DNA of 64,000 nt from Liolophura sinensis (GCF_032854445.1 NC_088297.1:15551335-15615334); one strand, 5' to 3'. Shown: positions 1-11,410, counted from the first letter of the stretch. Notes: generated by a model from the letters alone, not told the origin. Program-made: numbers and translations.

Positions 1-858
1 GTATTTATGCAAAAGCAAACTTATTATTCCCACACATACGAATATGAACATATCTAATATGCCTCCAAATTATTCATTATACTGTATATGCACGTTTGTT
101 TGAGACTTACGGCACATCACATAAAATTTTGGTAAAAAAAATGGGCAGTTTTAGAGATAAAGTGCAATAAAATATTACTTTTGTTGTTGAAATGTACATA
201 GTTTTACTTTTCCAAAAGGATACATCACCCAACCTTTTAAACAAGCCCCTAAATACATTTCTAAGATCAAGAGAACTCAAAGAATCGGTCAAATTATTCA
301 ACCAATGGGTCAATTTTTAGGTCATTTACTTCATAATTATATCAAGCAAATTATGGGTACGCATGTACTCAATAGCTCTTCCACTAGGAACTGTCACGTG
401 CATGTTGTGAGGTACTTGAGTGTTTATAACACAGGTCCAGAGTCATGTTGACCCCTTGACCACTTACGCACTGCTTGACCAGCCAGTGTGCATTATTATT
501 CATATATTAGTATTAATTACTTGCACTTGAATCCTCCATGAATAATGTAGGCCTACACATACATAAAAGTCCCAGGCTGCACAATTAGTAAACTGCAATG
601 ATCAGACACATGTACATATATATACCACAAATCTTCAACCGTTTTGCATGTTGGCAATATTCAAGCATATTCTGAGGGCTTTATTCTGTGTAGGCTGAAC
701 AAAAAAACAAAAAAAAAACAACCCTTTCTGTGGAGCCCTGAAATTGGTTAATCCAATCAATGCAGTTTTCACTCCGAACAATCAAATTAAAAATGTGCGT
801 ATATTGCACCAAAAGTTGCACTTTCATGTGCACAATAAGTTTAAGAATCTATGGTATT
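1..858. other. non-coding, repeat-derived stretch
   Basis: No convincing gene. About 150-335 is a reverse-oriented arm of the dispersed foldback repeat seen at 4425, 12650 and 32205; its signature 'tttttaggtcattta' lies near 314-328. About 640-830 resembles the second foldback family at 54 kb ('ggcaatattcaagcatattct', then a block matching 'ccaaaagttgcactttcatg'). The short reading frames here look like chance. Confidence 0.5.
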
Positions 859-1310
859 ACTGGTAGGTAAATCACCTAAAATTTCGTCCAGAAGTGTACA
901 GAAATCAATGCCAATCCTCATTCCGAGAACATATTCAACCAGTAAAACGACCGTGAAACGAACAGGCCAATGCTTCCAACAAGGGTACCTGGCTCCGGTA
1001 ATCACCTGTGAAAACACCTGCTGGGGATCACCCAGCATGGTATTTCTGGAGGTGGGCTGAACGCCCAGAAATTTATACAGTCCAGTAGGTCTGTCTAGTC
1101 GACCGTCCCTGTCAATCACTTAAATTATTTTAAGGCAAATAAATGTCAAAAAAAATATTACCTTACAAAAGCTTACATATTTCTAGTTGGATATCATTCT
1201 ACCTTCTAAACATATCTCAAAACACCTTTCTAAGACCAATAGAATTTTTAGAATCTGGCAAAATTTTCATCTTGGTCTTGAGCGAATTTTTAGGTCAATT
1301 ATGGTACACA
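859..1310. mobile_element. foldback-type element with a non-repeat interior
   Basis: The left end near 861-883 ('taaatcacctaaaatttcgtc') closely matches the outer end of a dispersed repeat seen at 4425, 12650 and 32205 ('taaatgacctaaaatttc'). Positions 1130-1310 match the inner-to-outer part of the same repeat in the opposite orientation: 'caaataaatgtc' near 1136, then 'gaatttttaggtca' near 1285. This gives an element of about 450 bp with outward-facing related ends. Positions 885-1125 do not resemble the rest of the family and look coding (see the separate entry). No transposase is visible, so it would be non-autonomous. Confidence 0.4.
884..1119 (-). pseudogene. possible orphan exon or captured gene fragment
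   Basis: The minus strand is open for about 80 codons with coding-like codon use. It reads through IDRDGRLDRPTGLYKFLGVQ near the start and HWPVRFTVVLLVEYVLG later, the second being a hydrophobic stretch that could be one membrane segment. I do not recognise the family. A possible acceptor ('aataatttaag') lies near 1105. Possible donors are CAG|GTGATT in the middle and TTAG|GTGATT at the end. The acceptor side sits in repeat-element sequence, so this may be a captured host fragment or an exon of a minus-strand gene extending left of the window. It could also be a chance frame. No in-frame ATG opens it upstream. Confidence 0.3.
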
Positions 1311-1689
1311 TGTAAATGTATGGCCTGCATGCCGATCACATGTAAATGCATCAAAAAGCAGGGTGAGACATGTATTGCTCTACCATAAGGAATGAAATAA
1401 AATCTATACATGTCTAAATCATTTTTTCTCACTTGGCCCAGTTTAAAATCTTTAACACATATAATCAAAAAATCTTTACCATGTTGTTGGTAAACAGTGT
1501 TCAACAGTTCAACAGTGAACTTGCTTATTAATGTAAAAAAATTACGGTACACATAAAATATGAGAGCTAAAAGGTATATTATGTAGTAAAACAAAAAGAC
1601 AATTTTCTACTCAGATTCCTGTAAATGTATTCAACCTTTTCATCTACTAAAGCACTTTCTTCAGCAGAATTTATGCATACATTTACTAT

Positions 1690-2100
1690 CCCAGCTCCAA
1701 AAGGAGCGCCTCTGAGGTGTTGGTGAAGCCCTTCTGAAGCCCCCCATGTTAAGCCTACTTAAGTACCCGCTTCGACAGCGCTTCTGTATGCAGAAGTGCC
1801 TTTGAAGCCCTCAATCTGACCTCACTGAGATAGAGGAGAAGTGCTCCATAAGTGCATCCAATATACCCAAATGATGCTTCTAGGGCGTTTCATGAAGCAC
1901 CATAGGAGCGCCATCAAGCTACTAGTATGCAGCGTACAGGAAGTCCCTCTGAAGAACACTGGAGGCCCCTCTGCAGCCCCTCTGAAGCACACAGGAGGCC
2001 CCTCTGAAGCACACAGGAAGCCCCTCTGAAGCTCCCTGGAAGCCCATCAGGAGCACACAGAAAACCCCTCCTAAGTGTACTGGAAGCACCTCTGACGTGG
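1690..2100. repeat. degenerate 'cctctgaagc' tandem repeat
   Basis: Imperfect units built on 'gaagcccctctgaagcacac' recur across this stretch with variable spacing. The clearest block is about 1940-2060. The same 'cccctctgaag/cccctcatac' words lead into the array that follows at 2.5-3.2 kb, so the two may share an origin. Reading frames on both strands come from the repeat. Confidence 0.6.
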
Positions 2101-2654
2101 CAGGTAGCTTTTGAATTTCCATTCCTTTCATGACCACTTTTGCTCAGATTTCTTCAAAATATTTTGGAAGTCAACATCATGATACGGGCATGACAAGTTT
2201 CAAACTCACATAGAGTGACTGCCTGATTGCAGAGAAGTTCCACCCCATTACTGTTCTATCGCTTTCATGTCCACACTGCCGTGTCCAGAAAGAGGGCCCC
2301 GACAATCTACTTTAAATAGACTATGCTGTTCTTCATTTTAAAATTATTAGGTTTGTTCACATTTTATGGACAAGTGGTACAGAGAAATGTAAATATATAT
2401 ATATATATATGCTGTTTTTAGTATAATTGTTGGTGTGATTTTGTCAAGGAAATAGTCAATAATTAAAATTTATTCCAAAAATCACTACACTTTTTGCGGT
2501 AGAAAAACTGTCCAAGTTTGTAGAACGCCTCTAAAGCCCCTCCTACTAGTCTGGTCAGAAGTAAATGTTTGTGAAGTGCCTCTAAAGTCCCCTTTGACAG
2601 CTGAAAAATTGTCTAAGTTTCAGAAGCATCTATGAAGCTCCTCCTACTGACCGA

Positions 2655-3200
2655 ATGGAAGTAGAAAAATTGTCCAAATTTGGGAAGCATCCCTGAAACC
2701 CCTCATACTAGGCTGTATGGCAGTGGAAAAATTGTCCAAATTTGGGAAGCATCCCTGAAACCCCTCATACTAGGCTGTATGGCAGTGGAAAAATTGTCCA
2801 AATTTGGGGAGCATCCCTGAAACCCCTCATCCTAGGCTGTATGGCAGTGGAAAAATTGTCCAAATTTGGGGAGCATCCCTGAAACCCCTTATACTGGCTG
2901 TATGGCAGTGGAAAAATTGTCCAAATTTGGGAAGCGTCTCTGAAACCCCTTATACTAGGCTGTATGGCAGTGGAAAAATTGTCCAAATTTGGGAAGCATC
3001 CCTGAAACCCTCACACTAGGCTGTATGGCAGTGGAAAAATTGTCCAAATTTGGGAAGTGTCCCTGAAACCCCTCATACTAGGCTGTATAGCAGTGGAAAA
3101 AATTGTCCAAATTTGGGGAGCATCCCTGAAACCCCTCATACTAGGCTGTATGGCAGTGGAAAAACTGTTCAGGTTTGTGAAGTGCATCTGAAGCACCTGA
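2655..3200. repeat. 62-bp minisatellite, about 9 units
   Basis: Tandem units of 61-62 bp begin 'ggaaaaattgtccaaatttg' and continue through 'gaagcatccctgaaacccc' to 'aggctgtatggcagt'. Successive copies start near 2663, 2725, 2787, 2849, 2910, 2972, 3033, 3095 and 3157. Flanking 2510-2655 and 3200-3300 hold more diverged copies. Reading frames with a repeated GFRDAPQIWTIF-like peptide arise from this unit and are not a gene. Confidence 0.85.
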
Positions 3201-3357
3201 GAGCGTATGGGACTTCGGAAAGAGTGCTATAAGTTTGTTGGAAGTGCCTGTGAAGCCCCTGTGGAGTGCATCTAAAGTAGGCAAGTGTATCTGAAGTAGG
3301 GCTGGAGAGGGTGGGTGGGATGAAAACCATGATAAAAATGATTTGTCTTTATCATTA

Positions 3358-3571
3358 AAGATGCATGCGGTTGCTGTGAGTTCAAGTCCAGCTCATGCTG
3401 GCTTCCTCTCCGGCCATATGTGGAAAGGTCTGTCATCAACCTGCGGATGGTCGTGGGTTTCTCCCGGGCTCTGCCCAGTTTCCACCCATCATAATGCTGG
3501 CTGCCATCGTGTAACTGAAATATTCTTTAGTACGGCGTAAAACAACAATCAAATAAATAAATAAATAAATT
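3358..3571 (+). mobile_element. SINE family A, 5'-truncated
   Basis: Plus-strand copy of the most abundant SINE here. It carries the B-box-like 'gagttcaagtccagctc', the central 'cctgcggatggtcgtgggtt' and 'ccaccataatgctgg' analogues, 'tgaaatattctttagtacgg', and the (aaat)n tail. The A-box part is missing. Confidence 0.8.
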
Positions 3572-4079
3572 AAAGATGCCAGATTCATAAAACTGTGCAA
3601 GTTATTTCACAACACCTCATAGTTCTCTCAGAATCTTTCAAAATATTACTGGTTGCATGAATGTTTCAAAAGGTTGAAGAATGAGGGTACATGTACAAAA
3701 TTTGTCTTTGCATGGTACAGCCAAAAACCTATAAAACATATAATTGAAAAATCTTTACCATGTCGTTTCTAAGCTCTTCAACCGTGAACTTGTTAAAGGT
3801 TGTTTAATAAAAAATGACATAAATATGAGAACTATAAGGTTTATTATGTAATAAAACAAAACAACAATTTTCTACTGAGGTTATATTTAACGTTGATGAA
3901 ATTATTACGATTGAAAAGTCTAAATTAACTGTATTAGTGTTAACGAGTTTTTAACTAATACAGTGAATCTTCACACTGACCTAGAGGCAAATCACTGATT
4001 AATCATGCATATAATGCAATAAATGGAGAAGAATAAATAAAGCAAAAGCAGCTGCTGTGAACTAACCCTTTTAACTTTC

Positions 4080-4620
4080 TCACGCAGACATGGCAGAATA
4101 TAGTTCGTATATATCTTAATTCCTTAACCTTTTTCATGTGTGAAAGAGCAACTTCCAGCGCAATTTATGCACTTCTCTAGTTTGATTTTGTAGACAAAAT
4201 TACAGTGGTTGGGGTATGGCCAATTTCAGAGCTTCACAAAAAGGATAATTTTATCTCCAGTCTGCACAGAATAATGCCTTCAGAATACACTTGAATAAAT
4301 ATCTTGCCAGCTCATGAAAAGGAATGGAGCAGGACAATGCAAATATACTACATGTGTTTATTATCAGTTTGATTGGTGTTTCAAAGGGCCATACATACTC
4401 AAGCATTTTTCACTTTACATACCTTAAATGACCTAAAATTTCATCTCTGACTAAGTTGCTCATTTTTTCCAGTTCTGGGAGTTCTATTGATTTTAGAAAA
4501 GTGTTTTGAGGTTTCTTTGAAAGGTAGGGTGATATCCTACCGGGTAAATGCAAAGTTTAGCACCAGAGGTAAAATCTCATGACATTTACCTGCCTCCAAA
4601 AATGCTCTTTTGTATATATA
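4080..4620. mobile_element. two adjacent dispersed foldback-family arms
   Basis: Positions 4110-4330 match one arm of the inverted-repeat element at 53995-54440 (shared words 'gtatggccaatttcagagc', 'acagaataatgccttcagaa', 'ataaatatcttgc'). Positions 4425-4600 match the second family, with 'taaatgacctaaaatttcat' followed by 'gttctattgattttagaaa'. No ORF of note is present. Confidence 0.55.
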
Positions 4621-5073
4621 TAAGAACAACTTTGTTTTTGTATGTAACTTCAGTATAAAAAGGAGTTCTTTTTGTTTAACATCTTACTCTGTTGAAGGCA
4701 ATAGGTTGTCGTCGCAACGTCAGTAAATAATATACATTGTCCAGTAGAACAGTTTTAAAATGTTAGCTTTTCTAACAAAAACAACTTGTTTGAAACCGCT
4801 GTCGGATGAATCTGAAGTCTGTGATCCCACTGCAGGGTCACACCACAGCACAGTGAGAACAACATTTTTTATGCCCAAGGGCGGGCATAAGGGAACCATT
4901 TCAGGAGAGTAAGTAATTATTTTGTGTGTCAGCTATCAGGTTTTCTGTGTCAGGTTTTAATAACATACTGAAGTATGTCAAAGTATACAAATAAAGATTG
5001 ATACTATAGATACTTATAGGCCAATAACACACGTCACGTACATTGTATCAAAGAACCCAAACTATTTATTTGT

Positions 5074-5165
5074 TTAATTGGTGTTTTACGCGGTACTCAA
5101 GAATATTTCTCCTATATGACGGTGGATGAAACCTGGCAGAGCCCCGGGGGAAACCCACAAACCAA
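5074..5165 (-). mobile_element. SINE family A, 3' fragment
   Basis: Reverse-oriented tail of family A, with 'attggtgttttacgcggtac' and 'caagaatatttc' followed by a decayed 'gcagagccccgggggaaacc' segment. Confidence 0.75.
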
Positions 5166-5282
5166 CAACAACAATCCACACTATTTACTGCAAATGAACC
5201 TTTTCACACATTTAAATTGTTACTTGAGTCCCAAAAGAAACCAGACGGAAATATTAAAATGATATGCAAGATACCCCATCGA

Positions 5283-5590
5283 GTGAGCGAGTAAGTGTCT
5301 AGGAGTTTAACGTCGTACTCAACAATTTTTCAGTCATATGACAATGAAGGAATCCTCAAAGTGCGTGTAATGTGCCTCCTTTTTTGGCAGGACGCACTTC
5401 CACCGCTCTTTTATTTAGTGCTGCTTCACTGAGACGCCTTACAGAAGGCAAGTAAGCCGCCTCGCCTGAGTCAATATACTGGTATGGGTCAACCAGTCGT
5501 TGCACTTTCCCCTTCATGCTGAACGCCAAGCGAGGAAGTTACAACTTCCTCTTTTAAGGTCTTAGGTGTGACTCAATACCCTATCGAATG
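5283..5590 (-). mobile_element. SINE family B
   Basis: Minus copy of the second SINE family. It runs from 'gagtgagcgagtaagtg' through 'acgtcgtactcaacaatttt', 'cagtcatatgacaatgaagg', 'catgtaatgtgcctccttt' and 'gaggaagttacaacttcctc' to 'aggtgtgactc'. The tRNA-like head seen in the copy at 18345 is lost or diverged. Confidence 0.75.
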
Positions 5591-5599
5591 TACAGAGCT

Positions 5600-6950
5600 A
5601 CCACTATGGTTCAAAACGCTTTGTGATGAGTAACACTAATCTAAGCCCTATAAATACAATCTTCAACAGTTTTCATAAAATTTTCCCCATGTGGGATCTG
5701 TGATAATATTCCTTATGCACTAGGAATCAGGCAGGTGTGACGTTGAGTAAGGCAGTTATGTAATGATGTCATGGGCGTTTGGAAGTGCATCATTTGCAGC
5801 AATACAATGGGTGACAGTGAATAAAATGTTCACAACTGGCAGAAATGGAATTGACAGAAAACTTTCAGTATTATCCCCCCAAACTAACAACTGAGTGGCT
5901 TTATCAAAATGAAAGGTTTAACCTAAATATCTATCAAATATATGCCTAAGGGTATTGTTACATGCATTAAAGGCACAAATAAACACAAAAATAAAGTATA
6001 TATGAGATGAAAGACCATTAAAAACTGTTTGGGAAAATAGATGGATTTATTTTTTTCATAATTTGTTCAACCTTATAAAATGTATTTGAACATTTTATTC
6101 TATGGTATGTGGCCTTTTCTGACTCCAATGGGGCCAGAAACGTCACATATGGTTTTTGCAATTAAACTTTCATAAGACTTCAGCATTTCGTCATTCAAAA
6201 TACATAAATGTGTAGATCTATGTATGCTAAGTCAAAATGGCTCAAACTATAGTTTCTTAAGTATCCAGTGGTCAGTCCGGAAATCAAGTAGCTTGAAGCA
6301 GTGACATCATCGATAATTCCCGTTCAAAAAGAACTCTGTGGGGGACAGACCAAACAGGTCTGCCCTAATGCATGGAGGCGGGGCTTGGGGAACAGGCCGA
6401 ATGGGAGCGGGTTTGGGGGTGCTGCAGGGGCGCTAAGCTGGCCTGAGGAAACCATGCGGTATCTGTGTACGTGCTACCTTGCCCACACTGTAGCAACACG
6501 GTTCACAGGGCTTGGAGAACTTCTAGGGTGTTCCCAGAGTTCTGAGCAAAATCAACGACAATGTAATTTCTGAAAAAATCTGACCGTTGAGGGAAAATAT
6601 GCATACTATAGAGGGTTAATTATAAAAATACCCACAATTCTTAAACAAAAAATTCGAGGGCATAATTTTCTTATTTATTTTGTATAGAAACACCATCTTT
6701 GTTTTATAGTTCCTTTTCATGCATCATTTAAAAGGGATGACATGGCTTCAAGTAGCTTAGTTTGGCTTCAAATCTACTGTTCTATGGGCAACTCATTGAT
6801 TGCACTACTGGTAAGGCCAAAATTAAAATATTGTTTGTTTGATGATACAAGCCCTTTTTAACAGAAGAGGGCAGGTAGGTCATCTTTTTTTTTCCTTCCT
6901 TGTTTTTTTTTTCTATCGCAACTTCGTTGAAGGAGATATGTAACTATATA
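5600..6950. other. no recognisable gene
   Basis: This is AT-rich unique-looking sequence. Positions 5960-6250 share a diverged paralogous block with 26150-26480 (words 'atgaaagaccattaaaaactg' trimmed at both, and 'cgtcacataaggtttctgc'-like text), which suggests another dispersed repeat. A 90-codon plus frame near 6301-6573 has no supporting splice or family signal. Confidence 0.4.
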
Positions 6951-6956
6951 CAGAGA

Positions 6957-7505
6957 CCAGAAGAAATTGTACCACAGTTGTCCAGAGCCCAGAGGAAATT
7001 GGGCCATAATTGTCCAGACCCCAGAGGAACTTAGGCCACAATTCTGCAGAGCCCAGAGGAAATTGGGCCATAATTGTCCAGAGCCCACAGGAAATTAGGC
7101 CACAATTCTCCAGAGCCCAGAGGAAATTGGGCCATAATTGTCCAGAGCCCACAGGAAATTAGGCCACAATTCTCCAGAGCCCAGAGGAAATTGGGCCATA
7201 ATTGTCCAGAGCCCACAGGAAATTAGGCCACAATTCTCCAGAGCCCAGAGGAAATTGGGCCATAATTGTCCAGAGCCCACAGGAAATTAGGCCACAATTG
7301 TCCAGAGCCCAGAGGAAATTGGGCCATAATTGTCCAGAGCCCACAGGAAATTAGGCCACAATTGTCCAGAGCCCAGAGGAAATTGGGCCATAATTGTCCA
7401 GAGCCCAGAGGAAATTAGGCCACAATTCTCCAGAGCCCAGAGGAAATTGGGCCATAATTGTCCAGAGCCCGGAGGAAATTGGGCCACAATTCTGCAGAGC
7501 CCAGA
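6957..7505. repeat. 32-bp minisatellite with 64-bp higher-order unit
   Basis: About 17 tandem 32-bp units based on 'cagagcccagaggaaattgg' plus 'gccataattgtc'. Two variants alternate (cagaggaaattgggccataattgt and cacaggaaattaggccacaattct types), giving a 64-bp higher-order period. The array decays into related 'cagaggaaat' words up to about 7800. Several long minus-strand frames with a repeated LWTIMAQFPLGSG peptide are by-products. Confidence 0.85.
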
Positions 7506-7879
7506 AGAAGTTCAATCTGGAGGCCACAGGAAGCTGTGCAGATTGAAAGCCAAGGAAGCTATACAGAGACTACAGAAAACTGTGCAAAGAGCAGAGGAAA
7601 TTATACACAGGCAAAGCAACAGAGATGAAGAACGTTACATATTTGTCACAGAACCTTTGCATGGTTGAGTCTGGTAAGACAGTAGCCTTCCACAAGAAAA
7701 TATGCATACAGCCCAAAGGAAGAAGAACAGAGTACCCAGAGAAAGTGATACAGACACAACAGAGCTAAATAGGAAACTGTGCCTACCTCAGAGAAATTAA
7801 TGTGCAGCCAGGAGGAAACCTTTTTTAAAGACAAGAAATAAAGGTCAAACACTGCAGTCCAGTGTACAAAGGCAAAGTA

Positions 7880-8226
7880 CAAAGATGAAACAATGTACAC
7901 ATTTGTAACTGAAGCTTTGCCAGATGAAACAATGTACACATTTGTAACTGAAGCTTTGCCAGATGAAACAATGTACACATTTGTAACTGAACCTTTGCCA
8001 GATAAAACAATGTACACATTTGTAACTGAACCTTTGCCAGATGAAACAATGTACACATTTGTAACTGAAGCTTTGCCAGATGAAACAATGTACACATTTG
8101 TAACTGAAGCTTTGCCAGATGAAACAATGTACACATTTGTAACTGAAGCTTTGCCAGATGAAACAATGTACACATTTGTAACTGAAGCTTTGCCAGATGA
8201 AACAATGTACACATTTTTAAGTGAAC
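7880..8226. repeat. 39-bp minisatellite, 9 units
   Basis: Nine near-identical 39-bp units of the type 'gatgaaacaatgtacacatt' + 'tgtaactgaagctttgcca'. Because 39 is 13 codons, one plus and two minus frames stay open across the array, giving repeated 13-residue peptides. A degenerate copy lies at 7630-7665. I treat the frames as by-products: there is no start context, splice context or flanking domain. Confidence 0.85.
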
Positions 8227-8325
8227 CTTTGGCCCAGTCCCCAGTCTGGTTTTAACCAGCATTCAACTCTGCATGACTCTTGGTGCCAGCATTACACTGC
8301 GGCTTTCCATGCATGTACAGTATAT

Positions 8326-8594
8326 TTATTTATTTATTTATCTGATTGGTGTTTTACGCTGTACTCTAGAATATTTCACTTATACGACGACGGCCAGCAT
8401 TATAGTGGAAGGAAACCGAGCAGAGTCCAGGGGAAACCCATGACCATCCGCAGGTTGCTGGCAGACCTTCCCAGGTACAACCGGAGAAGAAGCCAGCATG
8501 AGCTGGACTTGAACAGCATTGACCGCATTGGTGAGAGGCTCCTGGGTCATAAGACTGTGCTAGCGCTCTAACCAACTGAACCACGGAGGCCCCC
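8326..8594 (-). mobile_element. SINE family A, near full length
   Basis: A complete minus-oriented copy. The plus strand shows the tail '(attt)n', then 'gattggtgttttacgctgta', 'cttatacgacgacggccagc', 'gaccatccgcaggttgctgg', 'gccagcatgagctggacttg' (reverse of the B-box region), and the head 'accaactgaaccacggaggc'. The head reads on the minus strand as a tRNA-like A-box segment (tggttcagttggttag). This is the best reference copy in the window. Confidence 0.88.
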
Positions 8595-9084
8595 TGTACA
8601 GTATATGTATAAATACACACTTTAAATCTCATCAATGTATAAATCATTTAATGAATGAGACATCTGGTCAAAAGCAACAGCTGTCAGTCAAGTATAGGCC
8701 TACCAAGGGATCGCCATGGAAACAATGGAATTTTATACCTAATACCCGTATGCCCTAATTTTTAAACCTCTGCAACCAATATTTTGAAACATTCCAAGAC
8801 AGATGTGGGGTGGAGTATAATAATTTGCATATTTTCATGAACCTTGGAGCTTTAATGACACAAACAGATCATTTTAGTGTCACTTTCATAATAATAATTG
8901 CATGCATAAATCCCACTGAAAAATATGTTAAAGAGGTTGTGCAGATGTGCAGAGTTTTAATACCATAAAACTCAGAGGGGCCATCTCAGTTCATCCTCAC
9001 CATTTTTTTTATCTTAACAGCCATCTTAACCTGCTGTCTCAGACAGGAAGACGGAACTGGCAGGCTTAACAGTATATCTCCATT

Positions 9085-9087
<3 letters not shown>

Positions 9088-9139
<52 letters not shown>

Positions 9140-9181
9140 TATCCATGTACATATATATCTATACATCTATCTATCTATCTA

Positions 9182-9236
<55 letters not shown>
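9088..9236. repeat. (AT)n microsatellite with TATC and AC tracts
   Basis: Long alternating AT runs interrupted near 9133-9184 by 'catatatatccatgtac' and (tcta)n, then extended by (ac)n from about 9232. Confidence 0.9.
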
Positions 9237-9245
<9 letters not shown>

Positions 9246-9669
9246 TACATTTACATACATATATACACACACATGTAAGGCCGCAGTACTTGTATAAGTA
9301 AAATATTCTTTAGTACCACATAAAAACCAATCAAATAAAATACATGTGTAGGCTACATGAACCCTGCAGTAATACATATTTGTACAAGACAAAATCTTAC
9401 TGAAGATAGCTGGTATCCCCCCCCCCCACTCCACTCTACCCCCCCCCCCCCCACTACCACTTTCATAATAATAATTGCATGCATAAATCCCACTGAAAAA
9501 TATGTTAAAGAGGTTGTGCAGATGTGCAGAGTTTTAATACCATAAAACTCAGAGGGGCCATCTCAGTTCATCCTCACCATTTTTTTTATCTTAACAGCCA
9601 TCTTAACCTGCTGTCTCAGACAGGAAGACAGGAAGACGGAACTGGCAGGCTTAACAGTATATCTCCATT

Positions 9670-9672
<3 letters not shown>

Positions 9673-9732
<60 letters not shown>

Positions 9733-9774
9733 TACTAATGTACATATATATCTATACATCTATCTATCTATCTA

Positions 9775-9818
<44 letters not shown>

Positions 9819-9856
9819 TAGATAGATAGATGTATAGATATATATGTACATGGATA

Positions 9857-9904
<48 letters not shown>
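9673..9904. repeat. (AT)n microsatellite containing a palindrome
   Basis: The second-copy AT tract. Near 9738-9780 it reads '...tacatatatatctatacatc(tatc)n' and near 9816-9862 it reads the reverse complement '(gata)ngatgtatagatatatatgta...'. This gives an inverted repeat with arms of about 45-60 bp around an AT-only centre. The structure could extrude as a cruciform. Confidence 0.8.
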
Positions 9905-9910
<6 letters not shown>

Positions 9911-10679
9911 TGTAAGGCCGCAGTACTTGTATAAGTAAAATATTCTTTAGTACCACATAAAAACCAATCAAATAAAATACATGTGTAGGCTACATGAACC
10001 CTGCAGTAATACATATTTGTACAAGACAAAATCTTACTGAAGATAGCTGGTATCCCCCCCTCCCACTCCACTCTACCCCCCCCCCCCCCACCCTCAAAAA
10101 AAAAGAAAACACCAATGTTTTTCATTGTAAAAACTGGTGAGGTGAATGACCTAAAGGTGACTTCTTCAATAATCCGGTCATTATTCATCTTAAGGCTTCA
10201 GACATTTTATAATTAATACAATTATTGACCCCCAAAAAAAGGAAGATAACGGATCAGGTTTGAGGCCAGAAAAAGATCTGGCCCACTAGCTCCAGTCATG
10301 AAGGTCCCGTAGTACTGGCTACTTATAGACAAAAATAAATATCCAGACCTGTAACTTACACGCATACCTTCATTCTTCATGAGTGAATCTTTTCAACAAC
10401 CTATGCAACCAAAATTCAGAAACATACTAGGAGAACTATGGGGTGTAGAGAAATAATTTGCATAATTTATGAAGCTTGAGTCCTTAATGACACAAAAGAA
10501 TTATTTTTAGTATTATTTTTCTAATAACAGCATGCGTAAATCCAAAATAAAAAAGTGCATTAATGGTTGAAATGACTTAAGATTTACATATATAAAAAAA
10601 AAATTTGATTTTGACCTGCAAGGAAATTGCATGAAAAGTCTGGGCAAAGTCTTTGTCATTAACGAAGTCATTACCAGCT

Positions 10680-11410
10680 AACGCAGTCATTACCAACAGT
10701 GAGCGCAGTCATTACCGAAGGCTAACGAAGTCATTACCGACAGCAAACGGAGTCATTACAGACAGCCAACGCAGTCATTACTGACAGCCAATGAAGTCAT
10801 TACAGACAGCCAATGCAGTCATAACAGACAGCCAACGCAGTCATTACAGACAGCCAACGCAGTCATTACAGACAGCCAACGAAGTCATTACCGACAGCCA
10901 ACGCAGTCATTATCAACAGCCAATGAAGTCATTACAGACAGCCAACGAAGTCATTACAGACAGCCAACGCAGTCATTATCAACAGCCAACGAAGTCATTA
11001 CCGACAGCTAACACAGTCATTACCCACAGCTAGCGCGATCATTACTGACAGCTAACACAGTCATTACCCACAGATAGCGCGGTCATTACTGACAGCTAAC
11101 ACAGTCATTACATACAGATAGCGCGGTCATTACTGACAGCTAACACAGTCATTATCAACAGCCAACGAAGTCATTACCGACAGCTATCACAGTCATTACC
11201 CACATCTAGCGCGATCATTACTGACAGCTAACACAGTCATTACCCACACATAGCGCGGTCATTACTGACAGCTAACACAGTCATTACACACAGATAGCGC
11301 GGTCATTACTGACAGCTAACACAGTCATTACCCACAGCTAGCGCGGTCATTACTGACAGCTAACACAGTCATTACCCACAGCTAGCGCGGTCATTACTGA
11401 CAGCTTTATT
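10680..11410. repeat. 22-bp minisatellite changing to a 44-bp higher-order unit
   Basis: The left half (10680-11000) is built from 22-bp units of the type 'gacagccaacgcagtcatta'. From about 11000 a 44-bp dimer takes over, alternating 'ctgacagctaacacagtcat' with 'tacccacagctagcgcggtc'. About 33 monomers in all. The 66-bp peptide periodicity (HYRQPTQSL-like) in the plus frame follows from three monomers. Confidence 0.85.

Larger units (their letters stand above)
8881..10100 (+). repeat. tandem duplication of a ~577-bp segment
   Basis: The block starting 'cactttcataataataattg' at 8881 recurs at 9458 and stays colinear: 'gttaaagaggttgtgcagat', 'catcctcaccattttttttat', an (AT)n tract, 'gtaaggccgcagtacttgta', and 'gatagctggtatccccccc' near 9405 and 10043. 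The copies differ mainly in AT-tract length and in an inverted insertion in the second copy (about 9747-9850). Each copy ends with a SINE-A-like tail piece ('aaatattctttagtaccac'). Confidence 0.85.

Noticed and set aside
7646..8262. Long frames (up to 188 codons) over the 39-bp array
   Set aside because: Open only because the unit is a multiple of three. Several frames on both strands are open at once, with no start, domain or splice support.
9183..10188. IYIYIY-rich reading frames
   Set aside because: Translation of (AT)n and (TATC)n microsatellites.
6957..11410. CRISPR-like appearance of the 22-64-bp regular repeats
   Set aside because: No unique spacers of constant length between conserved repeats: the arrays are continuous tandem repeats in a eukaryotic genome.
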